This document shows, piece after piece, positions 1 to 11,360 of a stretch of 64,000 bases of DNA. The stretch lies in the NCBI GenBank assembly GCA_947473045.1, contig CANJCO010000002.1:62001-126000 (forward strand), in the 5' to 3' direction. Each line of letters opens with the position of its first letter. Position 1 is the first letter of the stretch. Under the pieces are notes generated by a model. That model was given only the letters and a program-made list of their open reading frames with translations. It was not told the DNA's origin and did no database searches. A program made the position numbers and the translations under genes. This DNA comes from Myxococcales bacterium (GTDB lineage Bacteria > Myxococcota_A > Polyangia > Polyangiales > Polyangiaceae).

Positions 1-432
1 CAGTCTCAGCCGAACAACGCGCCGACCGCCGCGACGGTCGCCGCTCCGGTGAAGGCGCCCGATGTGGCTCCCCCGGTAGCGTCTTCGTCGGCGGCTCCGC
101 GCAGCGCAGTCCCGGTGTCGATCGAGCCGCCGGACGCCGTGGCCACAGTCGATGGCGCCCCGCAAAAGACCAACCCGTTCGTGCTTCAGATCCCGGCGGG
201 CGAGTCGGCGCAGGTCGTCGTGGCGCGGGCCGGATACGCTACGCAAACCGTCACGGTGTTGGCCAGTGAGCCGTCGCGCATTGTGCGGCTCGTAGCGCAG
301 CCTGCTGCGTCGGGGGTCGCTGTAAAACCTCTCGCGACCGGCGCGCCTTCCGCCACCGTGACGCGCCCGCCGCCGACTGGCACAAAGCCGTCAGGCGGGT
401 CGCTCTCGCTCGAAAAAGACCCCTGGAAATAG
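1..432 (+). CDS. C-terminal fragment of a PEGA-domain protein (5' end outside window)
   Basis: The frame is open from the first base, so the true start lies upstream of the window; a GTG at 49 is probably internal. The visible 143 residues begin with an Ala/Pro/Ser-rich linker. A compact beta-rich segment of about 65 residues follows, with the pattern of a PEGA domain: SIEPPDAVATVDGAP, then a Pro-Phe-x-Leu strand and a GYATQTVTV strand. The protein ends in another Pro/Thr-rich tail. In myxobacteria PEGA domains often sit outside the membrane behind a Ser/Thr kinase or a TPR domain. That could be the missing N-terminal part here, but nothing in the window shows it. The convergent gene on the other strand abuts its stop codon. 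Confidence 0.6.
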   Translation, partial: QSQPNNAPTAATVAAPVKAPDVAPPVASSSAAPRSAVPVSIEPPDAVATVDGAPQKTNPFVLQIPAGESAQVVVARAGYATQTVTVLASEPSRIVRLVAQPAASGVAVKPLATGAPSATVTRPPPTGTKPSGGSLSLEKDPWK

Positions 433-2460
433 CTACGGAACCAGCGTGAACGCGCTGCCGCTGAACGCGTAGCGCGCCCGCGCGACGCCACCCCAGGGCA
501 GCAAGAGCGGCTCGATGGTGCCCTCGCCGGGCTTGTCCTGCGCCCACGGGTAGCTCTTGTCGGTCCACCCGGTGGCGCGTCCGGGGCGGGCGTCGACTTC
601 GAAGCGCTTGCCGTCCGCCGACGGCACGAACTGCACGAGCCCCTGTACGCGCCGCGGGCCCTGCGCGCGCCCGGTCTCGATCGAAAACACGCGCGAGAGG
701 GCGTCGGATCGCAATTGATAGACGAACAGGACGTCCATCTCGACGACGCCCCGACCCGCGGCGGGTACGTGCCGCACGCCGCGCACGACGAGCTCTGCGG
801 CGCCGTCGCCAGTGAGGTCGCGGGCGGTCACTTCGAGCACGTCGGCTCCGTCGGAAAACTGGGCGAGCGTCACAAAAGAATACGCATTTCCGCCCTTGAA
901 TCCGGGACCGAAAACCACGAGGTCGCGACCGAACAGCGCCACGCGTTCGGCTCTGGCGTCGCCGCCGAGATCGACCTCGAGGTCAACCTTGGGCTTCGCG
1001 TCTGAAGCGACCCCGTGGTCAGCCCGGTAGCGATCGAGCAGGGCCTTGCTGAGCTCGCTGCTGGCGCGAACGACAGGGGTTTTTGGCTCCTGAAGCGGCG
1101 CGGGCGCGGTCGCAGGCCCCGGCGAAGGCTTTTGGGCGACCTCGCGCGCTTTGACGAACCTGCGGCCGTCGAACCGGTAGACCTGCGATTCAATCGCGCC
1201 CCACGGCAGCAACACCGGCTCGACGTCGGCGTTCGTCGGCTCTGCGTAGCTGGCAGCATCCCAGTTTTTCGCAGGCTCGTAGCGGATCTCGATTTCGCGG
1301 CCCGTGATTCGCGCAGTGTTGACGAGCTTCTTCTCGCCGCCTGTGACCGCGAGCTCGTGCGAGAACGTGGTGGTTGGCTCGTCGCCGAAGAAGCTCCACA
1401 CCTCAAGGATCTCGCGGTCGGCGCCCATCGAAAAGCGCCGCCGAAGCAGCAAGTCGTCGCGGCTGCGGCCTGTGATGTCCCTCGCGTCGAGGCGGATCAG
1501 ATCGCCGCTGAGATCGCGGTAAAAGAACTCGCGTCCGTGCCGGTAAGACGACCCGGTGATCGTCAGCGTGTGATCGTAGACCGAAATGCGCTCTTTCATG
1601 CCGTCGCCGTTGATGTCGGCGTAGACGTCGATCGAAGGCGTCGTCGCGAGCATGCCCCGCTGGGCGAGCAAATTTTCGATGAGCGACTGCTCCGCCTCGT
1701 TCGGCAGCGCCGCGAGCTCTCCGGGGTGCTGCGCGTCGCCGGCCGAAGTCGCGACGACCGACTTGACCTTCGAAGAACCTTGCGCGTCGTAGTAGCGGGC
1801 AGCACCACGCATGCCCACGCGGGTCGTCCGGGCCTCCGGTATCGCGGCCCACGGCACCTGCGCCTCGAACGCGTAGCCTTTGTCGGAGGGCGCTTCGACG
1901 ATCTTTGCGCCGGGCACGTCGCGGCCGCGCTGCGGTCCGCTCGCGTAACGCACGCGGCCCTCGGTTTCGCCGGGTTTTCCCGCAAAAAAGGCGATCTCGA
2001 CGGCGGCGAAGCCCGCGGCCGACGGAAACGCGAGCACCAGCCCGGCGTGATCTTCCTCGTCGGTGAAGCGCGCCGTTCGTTGCAGCGCTGCGCTCGAGGT
2101 CACCTCGCCTGCGAAGTAGAGGCGCGTGTCGTCGTACTGAAGCGCAGCGGCGAAACCGCCGCTCGACGCGGCGCCTGTGATCACCGTTCTGGCTGCCGCG
2201 CGGGCAGGCCATTCGCGCAGCGCCCCGTCGAGCTTCACCGGGCTGGCCGCTTCGACTTGATCGGCCTTGAAACTGCCGCTCGCGCCGTCGGCGGCGGACG
2301 CGTTCGCCCCGCCGATGAGCCCTCCCTCGCGCGCGGCGAGGTCGCCGATCGACGCGTGCGGATCGGTGACCGCGGCCTGGGCGGGAGCGTCGGCGCCCTT
2401 TGGGGTAGCGCCCCCGCAGGCGGTGATCAGGGCGAGGACGACGAGCGTGCGTGCGCGCAT
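433..2460 (-). CDS. Lipoprotein with CBM9-like domain and two FG-GAP-like calcium loops
   Basis: I start at the ATG that opens MRARTLVVLALITACGG, a typical lipoprotein signal with a lipobox ending at Cys15; a TTG 11 codons upstream would bury the signal. After a low-complexity linker, roughly residues 70-220 look like a family-9 carbohydrate-binding fold (KLDGALREWPAR, then DDTRLYFAGEVT), as found in surface proteins. Further on are two Asp-rich loops, DINGDGMKER and DLTGDGAAEL, each starting an FG-GAP/VCBS-like beta repeat, and both repeats are followed by similar segments ending LLPWG. The internal similarity suggests a duplicated module. It is probably outer-membrane anchored and periplasmic or surface exposed. 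No enzyme motif is visible and the function is unknown. Confidence 0.7.
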   Translation of the reverse strand: MRARTLVVLALITACGGATPKGADAPAQAAVTDPHASIGDLAAREGGLIGGANASAADGASGSFKADQVEAASPVKLDGALREWPARAAARTVITGAASSGGFAAALQYDDTRLYFAGEVTSSAALQRTARFTDEEDHAGLVLAFPSAAGFAAVEIAFFAGKPGETEGRVRYASGPQRGRDVPGAKIVEAPSDKGYAFEAQVPWAAIPEARTTRVGMRGAARYYDAQGSSKVKSVVATSAGDAQHPGELAALPNEAEQSLIENLLAQRGMLATTPSIDVYADINGDGMKERISVYDHTLTITGSSYRHGREFFYRDLSGDLIRLDARDITGRSRDDLLLRRRFSMGADREILEVWSFFGDEPTTTFSHELAVTGGEKKLVNTARITGREIEIRYEPAKNWDAASYAEPTNADVEPVLLPWGAIESQVYRFDGRRFVKAREVAQKPSPGPATAPAPLQEPKTPVVRASSELSKALLDRYRADHGVASDAKPKVDLEVDLGGDARAERVALFGRDLVVFGPGFKGGNAYSFVTLAQFSDGADVLEVTARDLTGDGAAELVVRGVRHVPAAGRGVVEMDVLFVYQLRSDALSRVFSIETGRAQGPRRVQGLVQFVPSADGKRFEVDARPGRATGWTDKSYPWAQDKPGEGTIEPLLLPWGGVARARYAFSGSAFTLVP

Positions 2461-2714
2461 GAGCGCTTGAATCATACACGACGGGCGCTGCAAAAGGCCT
2501 CAGATGCGGCGCGCAACGGAAGCCCGACCGGCCGGCTAGGCGAATACGGCGCAGCGCGAGGGCAGGGCCGATCGCCACGCCATGCGTTCACGCAGGAGAC
2601 CGCCCCGACTGCGCATCGCGAGCGCTCGAGGCGCCGCTGCTTGTCGCGCGTTCGCTCCACGCGGCTTGATTCGGTCGCCACCGGGGCGCCGCCCGCCTAG
2701 AGTCCAGCCCAACC

Positions 2715-5615
2715 ATGGCTGCGCAAAAAACGAGCGGAAAATCGGCTACCGGAGCGGGCGAAATCGTCGTCGTCGGCGCACGCCAACACAACCTGAAGAA
2801 CGTCTCGCTTACCGTACCGCGCGGCAAGCTGGTGGTATTCACCGGGCCGAGCGGCTCGGGCAAGAGCTCCCTCGCGTTCGATACGATCTACGCGGAAGGG
2901 CAGCGTCGCTACGTCGAGTCGCTGTCGGCGTATGCGCGCCAGTTTCTCGAGCAGCTCGCCAAACCCGACGTCGAGCGGATTGACGGTCTCTCGCCCGCGA
3001 TCGCGATCGAGCAGCGGCCGCTGTCGAAGTCGCCTCGGTCCACAGTCGGCACGGTCACCGAGATCGCTGACTACCTGCGGCTGCTGTTTGCGCGCGTGGG
3101 CGTGCCTCACTGCCCGCAATGCGGAAAGCGCATCGAGGCTCAGACGGTGCAGCAAATCGTCGACCGCATCGCGTCGCTCGGTGAAGCCCTGCGCTTGAGC
3201 GTGCTGGCTCCGATTTGTCGCGGAAGGCGCGGGGAGCTCAAGCTCGAACTCGAGCGCCTCCGCCGCGACGGATTTGTGCGCGCGCGCGTCGACGGCACGC
3301 TGGTCGACCTCGGCGACGAGCTCGAAATCGATCGCCAAAAGCCGCACGATCTCGACGTAGTCATCGACCGCATCGTTTTGAAGGAGGGCATCAAGGCGCG
3401 ACTGACCGACTCGGTCGAGCTGGCGCTCAAGCTCGGCGAAGGCCGCATGCTGGTGATGAAAGAGGGCGAGGAGCCGTTCTGGCTCTCCGAGCGCTTCGCC
3501 TGCATCGACTGCGGAATTTCGCTGCCGCCGATCGAGCCTCGGATCTTTTCGTTCAATGGCCCGCATGGGGCCTGCCCCGAGTGCGAGGGCCTCGGCGCGC
3601 GCGTCGTCGTCGATCCTGACCGCGTGATCGGCGACGCGTCGCGCACCCTGCGCGAGGGCGTCGTGCTGGCCTGGGGACGCAGAGGCTCGGTCGCGCTCGC
3701 GACCGAATTGCAGCGCGCGGTCCAGGCGCTGGGCGTCTCGCCGGACGTTCCGTACTCGCAGCTCACCGACGAGCAGCGTCAGGCGATCGTCTTCGGCCAC
3801 GATCGAGCCAAGCGCGGCAAGGGCGCGTACCTCGGCGTGGTTCCGCGGCTCGAAGCGCGTCTCGCCGGCGACGGGCAGGCGGGTGAGGCTCCGCTCGCCG
3901 AAGTTGACGACGACCCTGACGAAAGCGAGGGCGGAATCGGTGACGATGAGCTCGGTCGGTTCTGCATGACGCGCACGTGCACCGCGTGCAAAGGGCGTCG
4001 CCTGCGGCCCGAGGCCCTCGCCGTGAAGCTCGCCGGGCGCGACATCGCCGAGTTTGGCGGCACTCCGCTGCGTCGCCTGCGCACCCTGCTCGATGAGGTC
4101 GGCTCGGCCGGCGGAACGCTGTTTTCGGCGCGCGACCTCGCGATCGCGGAGCCGCTGCTGCGCGCGGTGGCTTCGCGCCTCGGCTTTCTCATCGACGTTG
4201 GTCTCGACTACCTCTCGCTCGACCGCAGCGCTCAGACGCTGTCGTCCGGCGAAGGGCAGCGCATTCGCCTCGCGACGCAGATTGGCGCGGCGCTCGTGGG
4301 CGTTCTGTACGTGCTCGACGAGCCCAGCGTGGGCCTGCACGCGCGCGACAACGAGCGGCTCCTCGAAGCGCAAAAACGACTGCGCGACCTCGGCAACAGC
4401 GTGCTCGTCGTCGAGCACGACCGCGACGCGATTCTCGCCGCCGATCACGTCGTCGACATGGGCCCGGGCGCCGGCGTTCTTGGGGGCACCATCGTCGCCC
4501 AGGGCACCCCCGCTGAGCTCATGAGCAATCCCGCGTCGATCACCGGGCCGTACCTCTCGGGCGAAAAGCGCCTGCCGACGCCGAAGAAGCGCAAGGCGCG
4601 TGGCAAAGCGAGCCTGTCGGTCGTAGGCGCCCGTGCGCACAACCTCCGGGGCGTCACCGTGGAGGTGCCGATCGGCTTGTTCGTAGCGGTCACCGGCGTC
4701 TCGGGAAGCGGAAAATCGAGTCTGATCGTCGACACGCTCCTGCCGGCCGCGCGCTCCCGCTTGTATTCTGCAACGGGGCCGATCGGCGACTGCGAGCGCG
4801 TCACGGGCCTCGACCACATCGACAAGGTCATCTCGATCGACCAGGCGCCGATCGGTCGCACGCCGCGCTCCAATCCCGCCACCTACACAGGCGTGTTCGC
4901 GCATCTGCGGGAGCTGTACAGCGGCCTCCCCGAGGCTCGCGCACGAGGCTACAAAGCCGGTCGATTTTCGTTCAACGTCAAAGGCGGGCGATGCGAGGCA
5001 TGTCGCGGAGACGGCGTCCTGCGCATCGAAATGCACTTCCTTCCCGACGTCTTCGTCACCTGCGACACGTGCAGCGGCAGACGCTACAACCGCGAAACGC
5101 TCGAAATCCGCTACCGCGGGCTCTCGATTTCAGACGCGCTCGCGCTCACCATCGAACAGGCCTACGCCGCGTTCGACGCCGTGCCGCGCATTCGCGACAG
5201 GCTCGCTGCGCTACGCCGCATCGGGCTCGGCTACCTCACCCTCGGCCAGCCTGCCACCACGCTCTCGGGGGGTGAGGCGCAGCGCGTGAAGCTCGCCCGC
5301 GAGCTCGCTCGCAGCGCTACAGGCAAGACGCTCTACGTGCTCGACGAGCCGACGACCGGCCTGCACTTTACCGACATCGAGGCCCTGCTTACGGCCCTCG
5401 TGGAGCTGCGCGACGAGGGAAACACGGTGCTCGTGATTGAGCACAACCTCGACGTCGTTGCGTGCGCGGACTGGGTCATCGACATGGGCCCCGAAGGCGG
5501 CGACGGGGGCGGCGGCGTGGTTGTCGCCGGAACCCCCGAGGCCGTTGCGCAGTGCGCCGCCTCCCATACGGGACGCTATTTGAAAGACGTGCTCGAGCGC
5601 GCCAAGCGCCGCTAG
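2715..5615 (+). CDS. uvrA: Excinuclease ABC subunit A
   Basis: UvrA is the damage-sensing ATPase of nucleotide excision repair; its dimer loads UvrB at lesions. The 966 residues fit the usual 940-970. Two ABC ATPase modules are present. Walker A motifs GPSGSGKSS (residues 44-52) and GVSGSGKSS (about 660) are paired with signature motifs LSSGEGQR and LSGGEAQR and with Walker B/LDEP motifs. Zinc-binding cysteine pairs appear as CIDC...CPEC in the first half and CEAC...CDTC in the second. The ATG at 2715 is the first Met ahead of conserved sequence, but no clear Shine-Dalgarno precedes it. I found no convincing LexA-type palindrome in the 254 bases upstream. The gene stands alone and converges with the DksA-like gene. 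Confidence 0.97.
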   Translation: MAAQKTSGKSATGAGEIVVVGARQHNLKNVSLTVPRGKLVVFTGPSGSGKSSLAFDTIYAEGQRRYVESLSAYARQFLEQLAKPDVERIDGLSPAIAIEQRPLSKSPRSTVGTVTEIADYLRLLFARVGVPHCPQCGKRIEAQTVQQIVDRIASLGEALRLSVLAPICRGRRGELKLELERLRRDGFVRARVDGTLVDLGDELEIDRQKPHDLDVVIDRIVLKEGIKARLTDSVELALKLGEGRMLVMKEGEEPFWLSERFACIDCGISLPPIEPRIFSFNGPHGACPECEGLGARVVVDPDRVIGDASRTLREGVVLAWGRRGSVALATELQRAVQALGVSPDVPYSQLTDEQRQAIVFGHDRAKRGKGAYLGVVPRLEARLAGDGQAGEAPLAEVDDDPDESEGGIGDDELGRFCMTRTCTACKGRRLRPEALAVKLAGRDIAEFGGTPLRRLRTLLDEVGSAGGTLFSARDLAIAEPLLRAVASRLGFLIDVGLDYLSLDRSAQTLSSGEGQRIRLATQIGAALVGVLYVLDEPSVGLHARDNERLLEAQKRLRDLGNSVLVVEHDRDAILAADHVVDMGPGAGVLGGTIVAQGTPAELMSNPASITGPYLSGEKRLPTPKKRKARGKASLSVVGARAHNLRGVTVEVPIGLFVAVTGVSGSGKSSLIVDTLLPAARSRLYSATGPIGDCERVTGLDHIDKVISIDQAPIGRTPRSNPATYTGVFAHLRELYSGLPEARARGYKAGRFSFNVKGGRCEACRGDGVLRIEMHFLPDVFVTCDTCSGRRYNRETLEIRYRGLSISDALALTIEQAYAAFDAVPRIRDRLAALRRIGLGYLTLGQPATTLSGGEAQRVKLARELARSATGKTLYVLDEPTTGLHFTDIEALLTALVELRDEGNTVLVIEHNLDVVACADWVIDMGPEGGDGGGGVVVAGTPEAVAQCAASHTGRYLKDVLERAKRR

Positions 5616-5640
5616 GGGGCGCCGTTCGGGATTCGGCCGG

Positions 5641-6003
5641 TCAGCCGAAGTCCTTCTCCATGCGCTCCTGGTCCTCTTTGCACTTGATGCAGAGACCGGT
5701 TTCGGGGCGCGCTTCGAGGCGCTTGGTGCTGATTTCCTCGCTGCACTCCTCGCAGGTGCCGAAGCTGCCGTCTTCGATTTTGACGAGGGCTTTCTGAATC
5801 TTGTCGAGGAACACTTTTTCGCGTCCCCGCAGGCGGAACGTGAACGACTGGAGGTACTCGCTGGAAGCGAGGTCCATTTCGTCGGGCAAATCGTTCGAAT
5901 CGAGGGTCATGTCCTCTTCGAGCGTCTGCTTGGCTTTCTTGATAATTTCGTCACGCTTCTCGGTGAGGAGAGTCTTGAACTTTTTCAGCTGGGTCTTGTT
6001 CAC
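5641..6003 (-). CDS. DksA/TraR-family zinc-finger protein
   Basis: This is a 120-residue member of the DksA/TraR family, proteins that enter the RNA polymerase secondary channel and modulate initiation, often with ppGpp. The N-terminal 70 residues form the expected coiled-coil (LKKFKTLLTEKRDEIIKKAK). The C-terminal C4 zinc finger reads CEEC...CIKC, and the segment GSFGTCEEC is characteristic. The start is a GTG at 6003 with a GGAG ribosome-binding site eight bases upstream. The frame stays open for another 120 codons 5' but that part is low quality. The coiled-coil tip carries DLPDEMDLAS, similar in position to the acidic tip of DksA. It could be a paralogue rather than the main DksA of the cell. 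Confidence 0.88.
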   Translation of the reverse strand: MNKTQLKKFKTLLTEKRDEIIKKAKQTLEEDMTLDSNDLPDEMDLASSEYLQSFTFRLRGREKVFLDKIQKALVKIEDGSFGTCEECSEEISTKRLEARPETGLCIKCKEDQERMEKDFG

Positions 6004-6231
6004 GGCGCTAGCTCCATTTCCCGTGCTTCGTCGTGGCGACGCCCTGCAAAGGGGCGCATAACCGTACGCATCCGTCTTGATTGCGTCAACGGCAAAGGCT
6101 GAGATGCATGCTTCGGGCCCAACCCGCAGCCCGCGCGGAATCTCGCAGGGCCGCTGGCGCGGCGCCCGAATGCGCTTGACCTCCGCGCCCGCCCGGCTAT
6201 GTTCCGCGGCCCCTCTCGGGAAGCGAACATC

Positions 6232-6393
6232 ATGCGCGATCTCATCAAAATGACCTGCGGCCAGTGCAGCCGCGCCAATTACACCACGACCAAGAACAAG
6301 CGGACGATGTCCGACAAGTTCGAGATCAAAAAGTTCTGCCCGTCTTGCCGGGCGCATCACCCGCACAAAGAAGGCAAGATATCCAAGGGTTGA
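6232..6393 (+). CDS. rpmG: 50S ribosomal protein L33
   Basis: A 53-residue protein beginning MRDLIKMTCGQCSRANY and ending in a Lys-rich tail, matching L33 in length and pattern. It keeps both CxxC pairs (CGQC and CPSC), so it is the zinc-binding (C+) form. The motif TTKNKR is typical. The ATG at 6232 is preferred over an upstream in-frame ATG at 6199 because family members start at this position. The secE-nusG genes and tRNA genes that often neighbour rpmG are absent here. Confidence 0.93.
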   Translation: MRDLIKMTCGQCSRANYTTTKNKRTMSDKFEIKKFCPSCRAHHPHKEGKISKG

Positions 6394-6675
6394 GCGCTTG
6401 ACTCGGCCTTTTGGTCGAGGGCGCCCTCCCGGGTCCTGTTGCCGTCGGCGCCGCGCGAGCGGAGTCGGCGGCTTTCTTGCGTGCTACGCTCGATCGTTTT
6501 CGGCGGAACTTGCGAAAGCCTACGTGTGCGCGCCTGTAAGCTGCACGCGATTGCAGCATGCGGGCTGGTCCGCCCGTGTTACAAGCAATCTTCCCCGCAG
6601 GGGGTCACCGACCATGCGGCGCCTCAACCCAAACCTCCCCGCCAGCCCGCTCTTGCGCTCACAGCGCGGCGTTAG

Positions 6676-7713
<1,038 letters not shown>

Positions 7714-7754
7714 CTCCGGCTGGCCGATGGAGATCCACGAGGCGGGAGCAAGCT

Positions 7755-8627
7755 GTGTCTCCCCTGAAGCGTTACCGGGACGCGGCCGTCGTGCTGCTTT
7801 TGCTCGCCGTGCCGTTTTTTGTGCTGCGCGCGAACATGAAGGATCCCCGCAGCCAGAGCGCGCTCGACAAGCTGGTCGTGCGCATCTTCGCGCCGATTCA
7901 ATATGGCGCGTCAAGCCTCGGCCGAGGCGTTTCGAATCTGTTCGGCGACTACGTCTATCTCGTCGACGTGAAGGTCGACAACGAGCGCCTCGCCTACGAA
8001 AATGCGCGCCTGAAGGAGGACGTCCATCGCCTCGAAGAGCGTGAGCGCGAGAGCCGCGAGCTCAAACGCCTGCTGCAGCTTCGCGAGGCCACGCCCGGCG
8101 ACAGCGTCAGCGCGCTGGTCGTGAGCAAGGACTACAACGAATACTTCCGCGTCACGCGCCTCGTGCTCGATCGGGGCTCGCGCGGAGTCAAACCGTATCA
8201 GCCGGTGATCGCTCCCGACGGCGTCGTGGGCGTCGTCCTCAAGGTCACGGGCGATGAAGTCGATGTTCAGCTCGCCGTCGACGCGGCGTTCGGCATCGAC
8301 GTCGAGGACGATCGCACCAAGTCCCGCGGATTCGTGCGCGGTACGGGCGACAGTTCGAAGCACTGGTGCCGCGTCGAAATGGTCGACTCGCGCGATGAGG
8401 TCGAGGTCGGAGATCTGCTGGTGACCAGCGGCAAGGGCAAGCGCTTTCCGCGCGGCATTCCGGTCGCGCGCGTCACCAAGGTGATTCGCCGCGAGCTAGG
8501 TCGCGATCAGGAAGTAGAGGCGCAGCCGGCCGTCGACTTCACGCGTCTCGACTCGGCGCTCATCCTGGTCGGCGCTCCCGTTGACGGCCCCGGGGGCGCA
8601 GAGGCGCGTCCTCCCAAGGGAAGCTGA
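7755..8627 (+). CDS. mreC: Rod shape-determining protein MreC
   Basis: MreC is a bitopic inner-membrane protein that links MreB to the periplasmic wall synthases. The GTG start at 7755 has a GGGAG site six bases upstream. A single membrane segment lies at about residues 11-24 (AVVLLLLAVPFFVL). A periplasmic coiled-coil follows (about 70-115, NERLAYENARLKEDVHRLEERERE), then the beta-rich core with GVVGVVLKV and a DLLVTSGKGKRFPRGIPVARV stretch diagnostic of MreC. At 290 residues it is slightly longer than average because of a Gly/Pro-rich tail. It lies 41 bases after mreB and is followed at once by mreD. Confidence 0.95.
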   Translation: MSPLKRYRDAAVVLLLLAVPFFVLRANMKDPRSQSALDKLVVRIFAPIQYGASSLGRGVSNLFGDYVYLVDVKVDNERLAYENARLKEDVHRLEERERESRELKRLLQLREATPGDSVSALVVSKDYNEYFRVTRLVLDRGSRGVKPYQPVIAPDGVVGVVLKVTGDEVDVQLAVDAAFGIDVEDDRTKSRGFVRGTGDSSKHWCRVEMVDSRDEVEVGDLLVTSGKGKRFPRGIPVARVTKVIRRELGRDQEVEAQPAVDFTRLDSALILVGAPVDGPGGAEARPPKGS

Positions 8628-8628
8628 C

Positions 8629-9228
8629 GTGCGCAATACGGCTTTTTTTATCGCGGGCCTCGCGCTGATCCTGCTTCAGGCCAACTTGTTCCGCCCGGTC
8701 GGCTTCGTGCACGCCTCGCTCATGCACTTGTCTGAGACGCCTGGATTCTGGCGCTGGATCGGCTACGAGCACGCTCCGCTTTTGCACGTCACGAGCTTCG
8801 TCCCCTCGTTGGTGCTGCCGCTCATCGTCTACATGGGCGTGCACGAATATTCGCTCGCGCGCGGTGCAGGCGTGGCGTTCGTGCTCGGCTACGCGACCGA
8901 CCTCACGGCGATCGCGCCGGTCGGATTGTTTACGTTTACGTTCGTGGCGCTCTACGTCCTGGCCCGAGGCGCAGGCGTGCGGCTCGCGTCGCAGACCAAG
9001 CTCATGCAGCTCGTCCTCGGGTTTTCGTTCTCGCTCCTTCACAGCGTCATGCTGCTCGTGCTGCTGGCGATTTTTGGCCCCGATCCGTACGTGCCGCGTG
9101 CGGTCTATCACTTCGCGCTGCCGCACGCCGTTGCGACCGCGTCTATCGCCCCCGTAGTGTTTGTGATCGCGCAGCGCATTCACGCGGCGACGATGCGCGG
9201 CTCTGAAGAAGCAGGAGTGCGCTCGTGA
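8629..9228 (+). CDS. mreD: Rod shape-determining membrane protein MreD
   Basis: A polytopic membrane protein of 199 residues with about five or six hydrophobic segments (FFIAGLALILLQANLF, FVPSLVLPLIVYMGV, the LGFSFSLLHSVMLLVLLAIF region and a C-terminal helix). Size, topology and position between mreC and the PBP2 gene identify it as MreD, although the sequence itself is weakly conserved. I start at the GTG one base after the mreC stop, preceded by AAGGGAAG as ribosome-binding site. An earlier frame start would overlap mreC by 47 bases. Its TGA overlaps the GTG of mrdA, so the two are probably translationally coupled. Confidence 0.87.
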   Translation: MRNTAFFIAGLALILLQANLFRPVGFVHASLMHLSETPGFWRWIGYEHAPLLHVTSFVPSLVLPLIVYMGVHEYSLARGAGVAFVLGYATDLTAIAPVGLFTFTFVALYVLARGAGVRLASQTKLMQLVLGFSFSLLHSVMLLVLLAIFGPDPYVPRAVYHFALPHAVATASIAPVVFVIAQRIHAATMRGSEEAGVRS

Positions 9229-11360
9229 GCGAACTGGGGGTTTCGCGCTCAGACGCCTCCGAGTTTCGCCGGCGGTTTCAGTACCTCGCGCTCTTCGTGC
9301 TGCTTGCGTTCGGGGTCGTGGTCGGGCGTCTGACGCAGCTGCAGCTGCTCGAAGGCGCGGACTACGCCTCCCAGGCGCACGAAAATATCGTTCGCCGAGT
9401 TCCGCTCCCCACGACGCGCGGCGTGATTCGCGATGCGTACGGCAAGGTGCTGGCCTCGAGCCGGCCGGCGCACAACGTGACCGTCGTGCCTTGGCGCGTG
9501 CTGCTTTCGCTTATCTCGGGCAAGCGCCCGAAGGCGCTTCAGGACGCCGTCGACACGTGGCCGCGAATTGCCGATGTGCTGCGCCTCAACCCCGACGAGC
9601 GCAGGCGCCTCGAGACGCGCATACGGGAGGCGTGCCGGACGGCCGCGTGGAACGATTCTCCCGAAGTTCGGCGCCGTTCGGCCTGCTACCGCCCGCTGCT
9701 CGTCCGCGAAGATCTGCCTCGTGACATCGTCGCCGAGCTCGAGGAGCATCAAGCGGAGCTGCTCGGCGCCGAGGTAGCCCGCATCCCCGTTCGCTACTAC
9801 CCGTATAAGAACTTGGGTTCCCACATGCTCGGCTATGTGGCCGAGATCGATGAAGAGGGGCTCGCGCGCGTGCGCCCTCCCGGCTACGAGCAGCTCTCGG
9901 GCGAGGAGCGCCAGAAGCAGAATCCGCTCGGCTATGACGTCGGCGACACCGTCGGCGCCACAGGCCTCGAGCACGCGTGGGAGAGCTCGCTGCGGGGCTC
10001 CCGCGGGTGGGAGAAGCGCGTCGTCGACGCGCACGGTCGCTACCGCACAGAGCCGGAAGCCAAGCGCCTTCTCGATGACCCTTCGCGACAGGAGCCGCTC
10101 GCGGGGCGCGACCTTCGGCTGACCATCGATATGGACCTCATGCAGTCGATCGACCGGGCCATGCGGGCGCACGCCACGGGCTCGGTCGTCGTCGTCGACG
10201 TGCGCTCCGGCCGCCTGCTGGCCCTTTATTCCAAACCCGACTTCGACCCGAATGATCTGTCGGGAGGGGCGGGACGCGGCCGCGTTCGCGAGGCCTTCGA
10301 GAAGCTCTCGCGCGATCCGCTTCGTCCGATGCTCGACAAGACAATGACCGGATCGTTCCAGCCCGGCTCGACGTTCAAGCCGTTTTCGGCGCTCGCCGCC
10401 CTCGAAGATCGCATCCTCGATCCCGAGGACCATGAGCGCTGTGACGGCTATCTGACGTTCGGAAAGCGCCTGTTTCGCTGCGCCCACACGCACGGTCGCG
10501 TCAACATGCACGATGCGATCGCCGAGAGCTGCAACGTCTACTTCTACAAGCTGGCAGAAGCGGTCGGCATGGACCGCATCGCCAGAATCGCCCACGATTT
10601 CGGGCTCGGACAGAAGTCGGGCCTCGGCATCAACCCCGAGGCAGCAGGTCGCGTGCCCACGCGGGGGTGGTACGCGCTGCGCTTTCGTGGGCAGTTTCGC
10701 CTCGGATTCACGCTCAATACTGCGATCGGGCAGGGCGACAGCCTCGTGACTCCGCTGCAGCTGGCGCTCGCCTACGCGGCGCTCGCCAATGGCGGCACTG
10801 TTTATTCGCCCGAAATCGTCCGTGCGGTCGAGACGAGCGACGGCGCGGTCGCCACCGACTTCGCGCCCCGCGTTCAGCACAAGGTCTCGATTCGTCCTGA
10901 AAATCTGGCGCGCGTCACGCAGGCGCTCGCCGCCGTCGTCGCCGACCCGAAGGGCACCGCCTACCCGGCGCGAGATGCGTCGCTCGACGTGGCCGGAAAG
11001 ACGGGCACCGCCCAAACCGGCTACATCGCGAGCAAGGCCGAAGACCCGAGGCGCGCGGCGTTTTATGCGCAGAATCACGCGTGGTTTGCGGCATTCGCGC
11101 CAGCGAGGGCGCCGGAGATCGCTGTCGTCGTCTTCCTGGAGCACGGAGGGTCCGGCCCGACGCAGGCGGTCCCGGTCGCGATGCAGGTCATTCGCGAGCA
11201 TGTTCGGCTTGACGCCATTCGCGGCCATCGTCCGGCGCCTACTGCGACTCCGCAGAGTCCTGGGCCTCCGCTCGCGCCTCCCGGTCCCGCACCCGCTGCG
11301 TCGGCTCCCAACGACAACACGGACCCCGCCGACGCGGCCGACTTGCCGGAGGCGCCGTGA
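9225..11360 (+). CDS. mrdA: Penicillin-binding protein 2 (elongasome transpeptidase)
   Basis: PBP2 is the class B transpeptidase that cross-links lateral wall peptidoglycan together with RodA. An N-terminal membrane anchor (about residues 16-36) is followed by a pedestal domain with TTRGVIRDAYGKVL. The transpeptidase domain has all three active-site motifs: S382-T-F-K385, S435-C-N437 and K592-T-G-T. Its 711 residues exceed the usual 600-650. The extra length is an insert in the pedestal around residues 85-165 and a Pro/Ala-rich tail of about 40 residues. The GTG start overlaps the mreD stop, and its own TGA overlaps the rodA GTG. Confidence 0.95.
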   Translation: MSELGVSRSDASEFRRRFQYLALFVLLAFGVVVGRLTQLQLLEGADYASQAHENIVRRVPLPTTRGVIRDAYGKVLASSRPAHNVTVVPWRVLLSLISGKRPKALQDAVDTWPRIADVLRLNPDERRRLETRIREACRTAAWNDSPEVRRRSACYRPLLVREDLPRDIVAELEEHQAELLGAEVARIPVRYYPYKNLGSHMLGYVAEIDEEGLARVRPPGYEQLSGEERQKQNPLGYDVGDTVGATGLEHAWESSLRGSRGWEKRVVDAHGRYRTEPEAKRLLDDPSRQEPLAGRDLRLTIDMDLMQSIDRAMRAHATGSVVVVDVRSGRLLALYSKPDFDPNDLSGGAGRGRVREAFEKLSRDPLRPMLDKTMTGSFQPGSTFKPFSALAALEDRILDPEDHERCDGYLTFGKRLFRCAHTHGRVNMHDAIAESCNVYFYKLAEAVGMDRIARIAHDFGLGQKSGLGINPEAAGRVPTRGWYALRFRGQFRLGFTLNTAIGQGDSLVTPLQLALAYAALANGGTVYSPEIVRAVETSDGAVATDFAPRVQHKVSIRPENLARVTQALAAVVADPKGTAYPARDASLDVAGKTGTAQTGYIASKAEDPRRAAFYAQNHAWFAAFAPARAPEIAVVVFLEHGGSGPTQAVPVAMQVIREHVRLDAIRGHRPAPTATPQSPGPPLAPPGPAPAASAPNDNTDPADAADLPEAP

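Noticed and set aside
2461-2714. LexA box upstream of uvrA
   Set aside because: No palindrome close to known LexA sites could be found in these bases.
2697-5036. Long minus-strand open frame opposite uvrA
   Set aside because: Same bias effect; UvrA motifs on the plus strand are complete.
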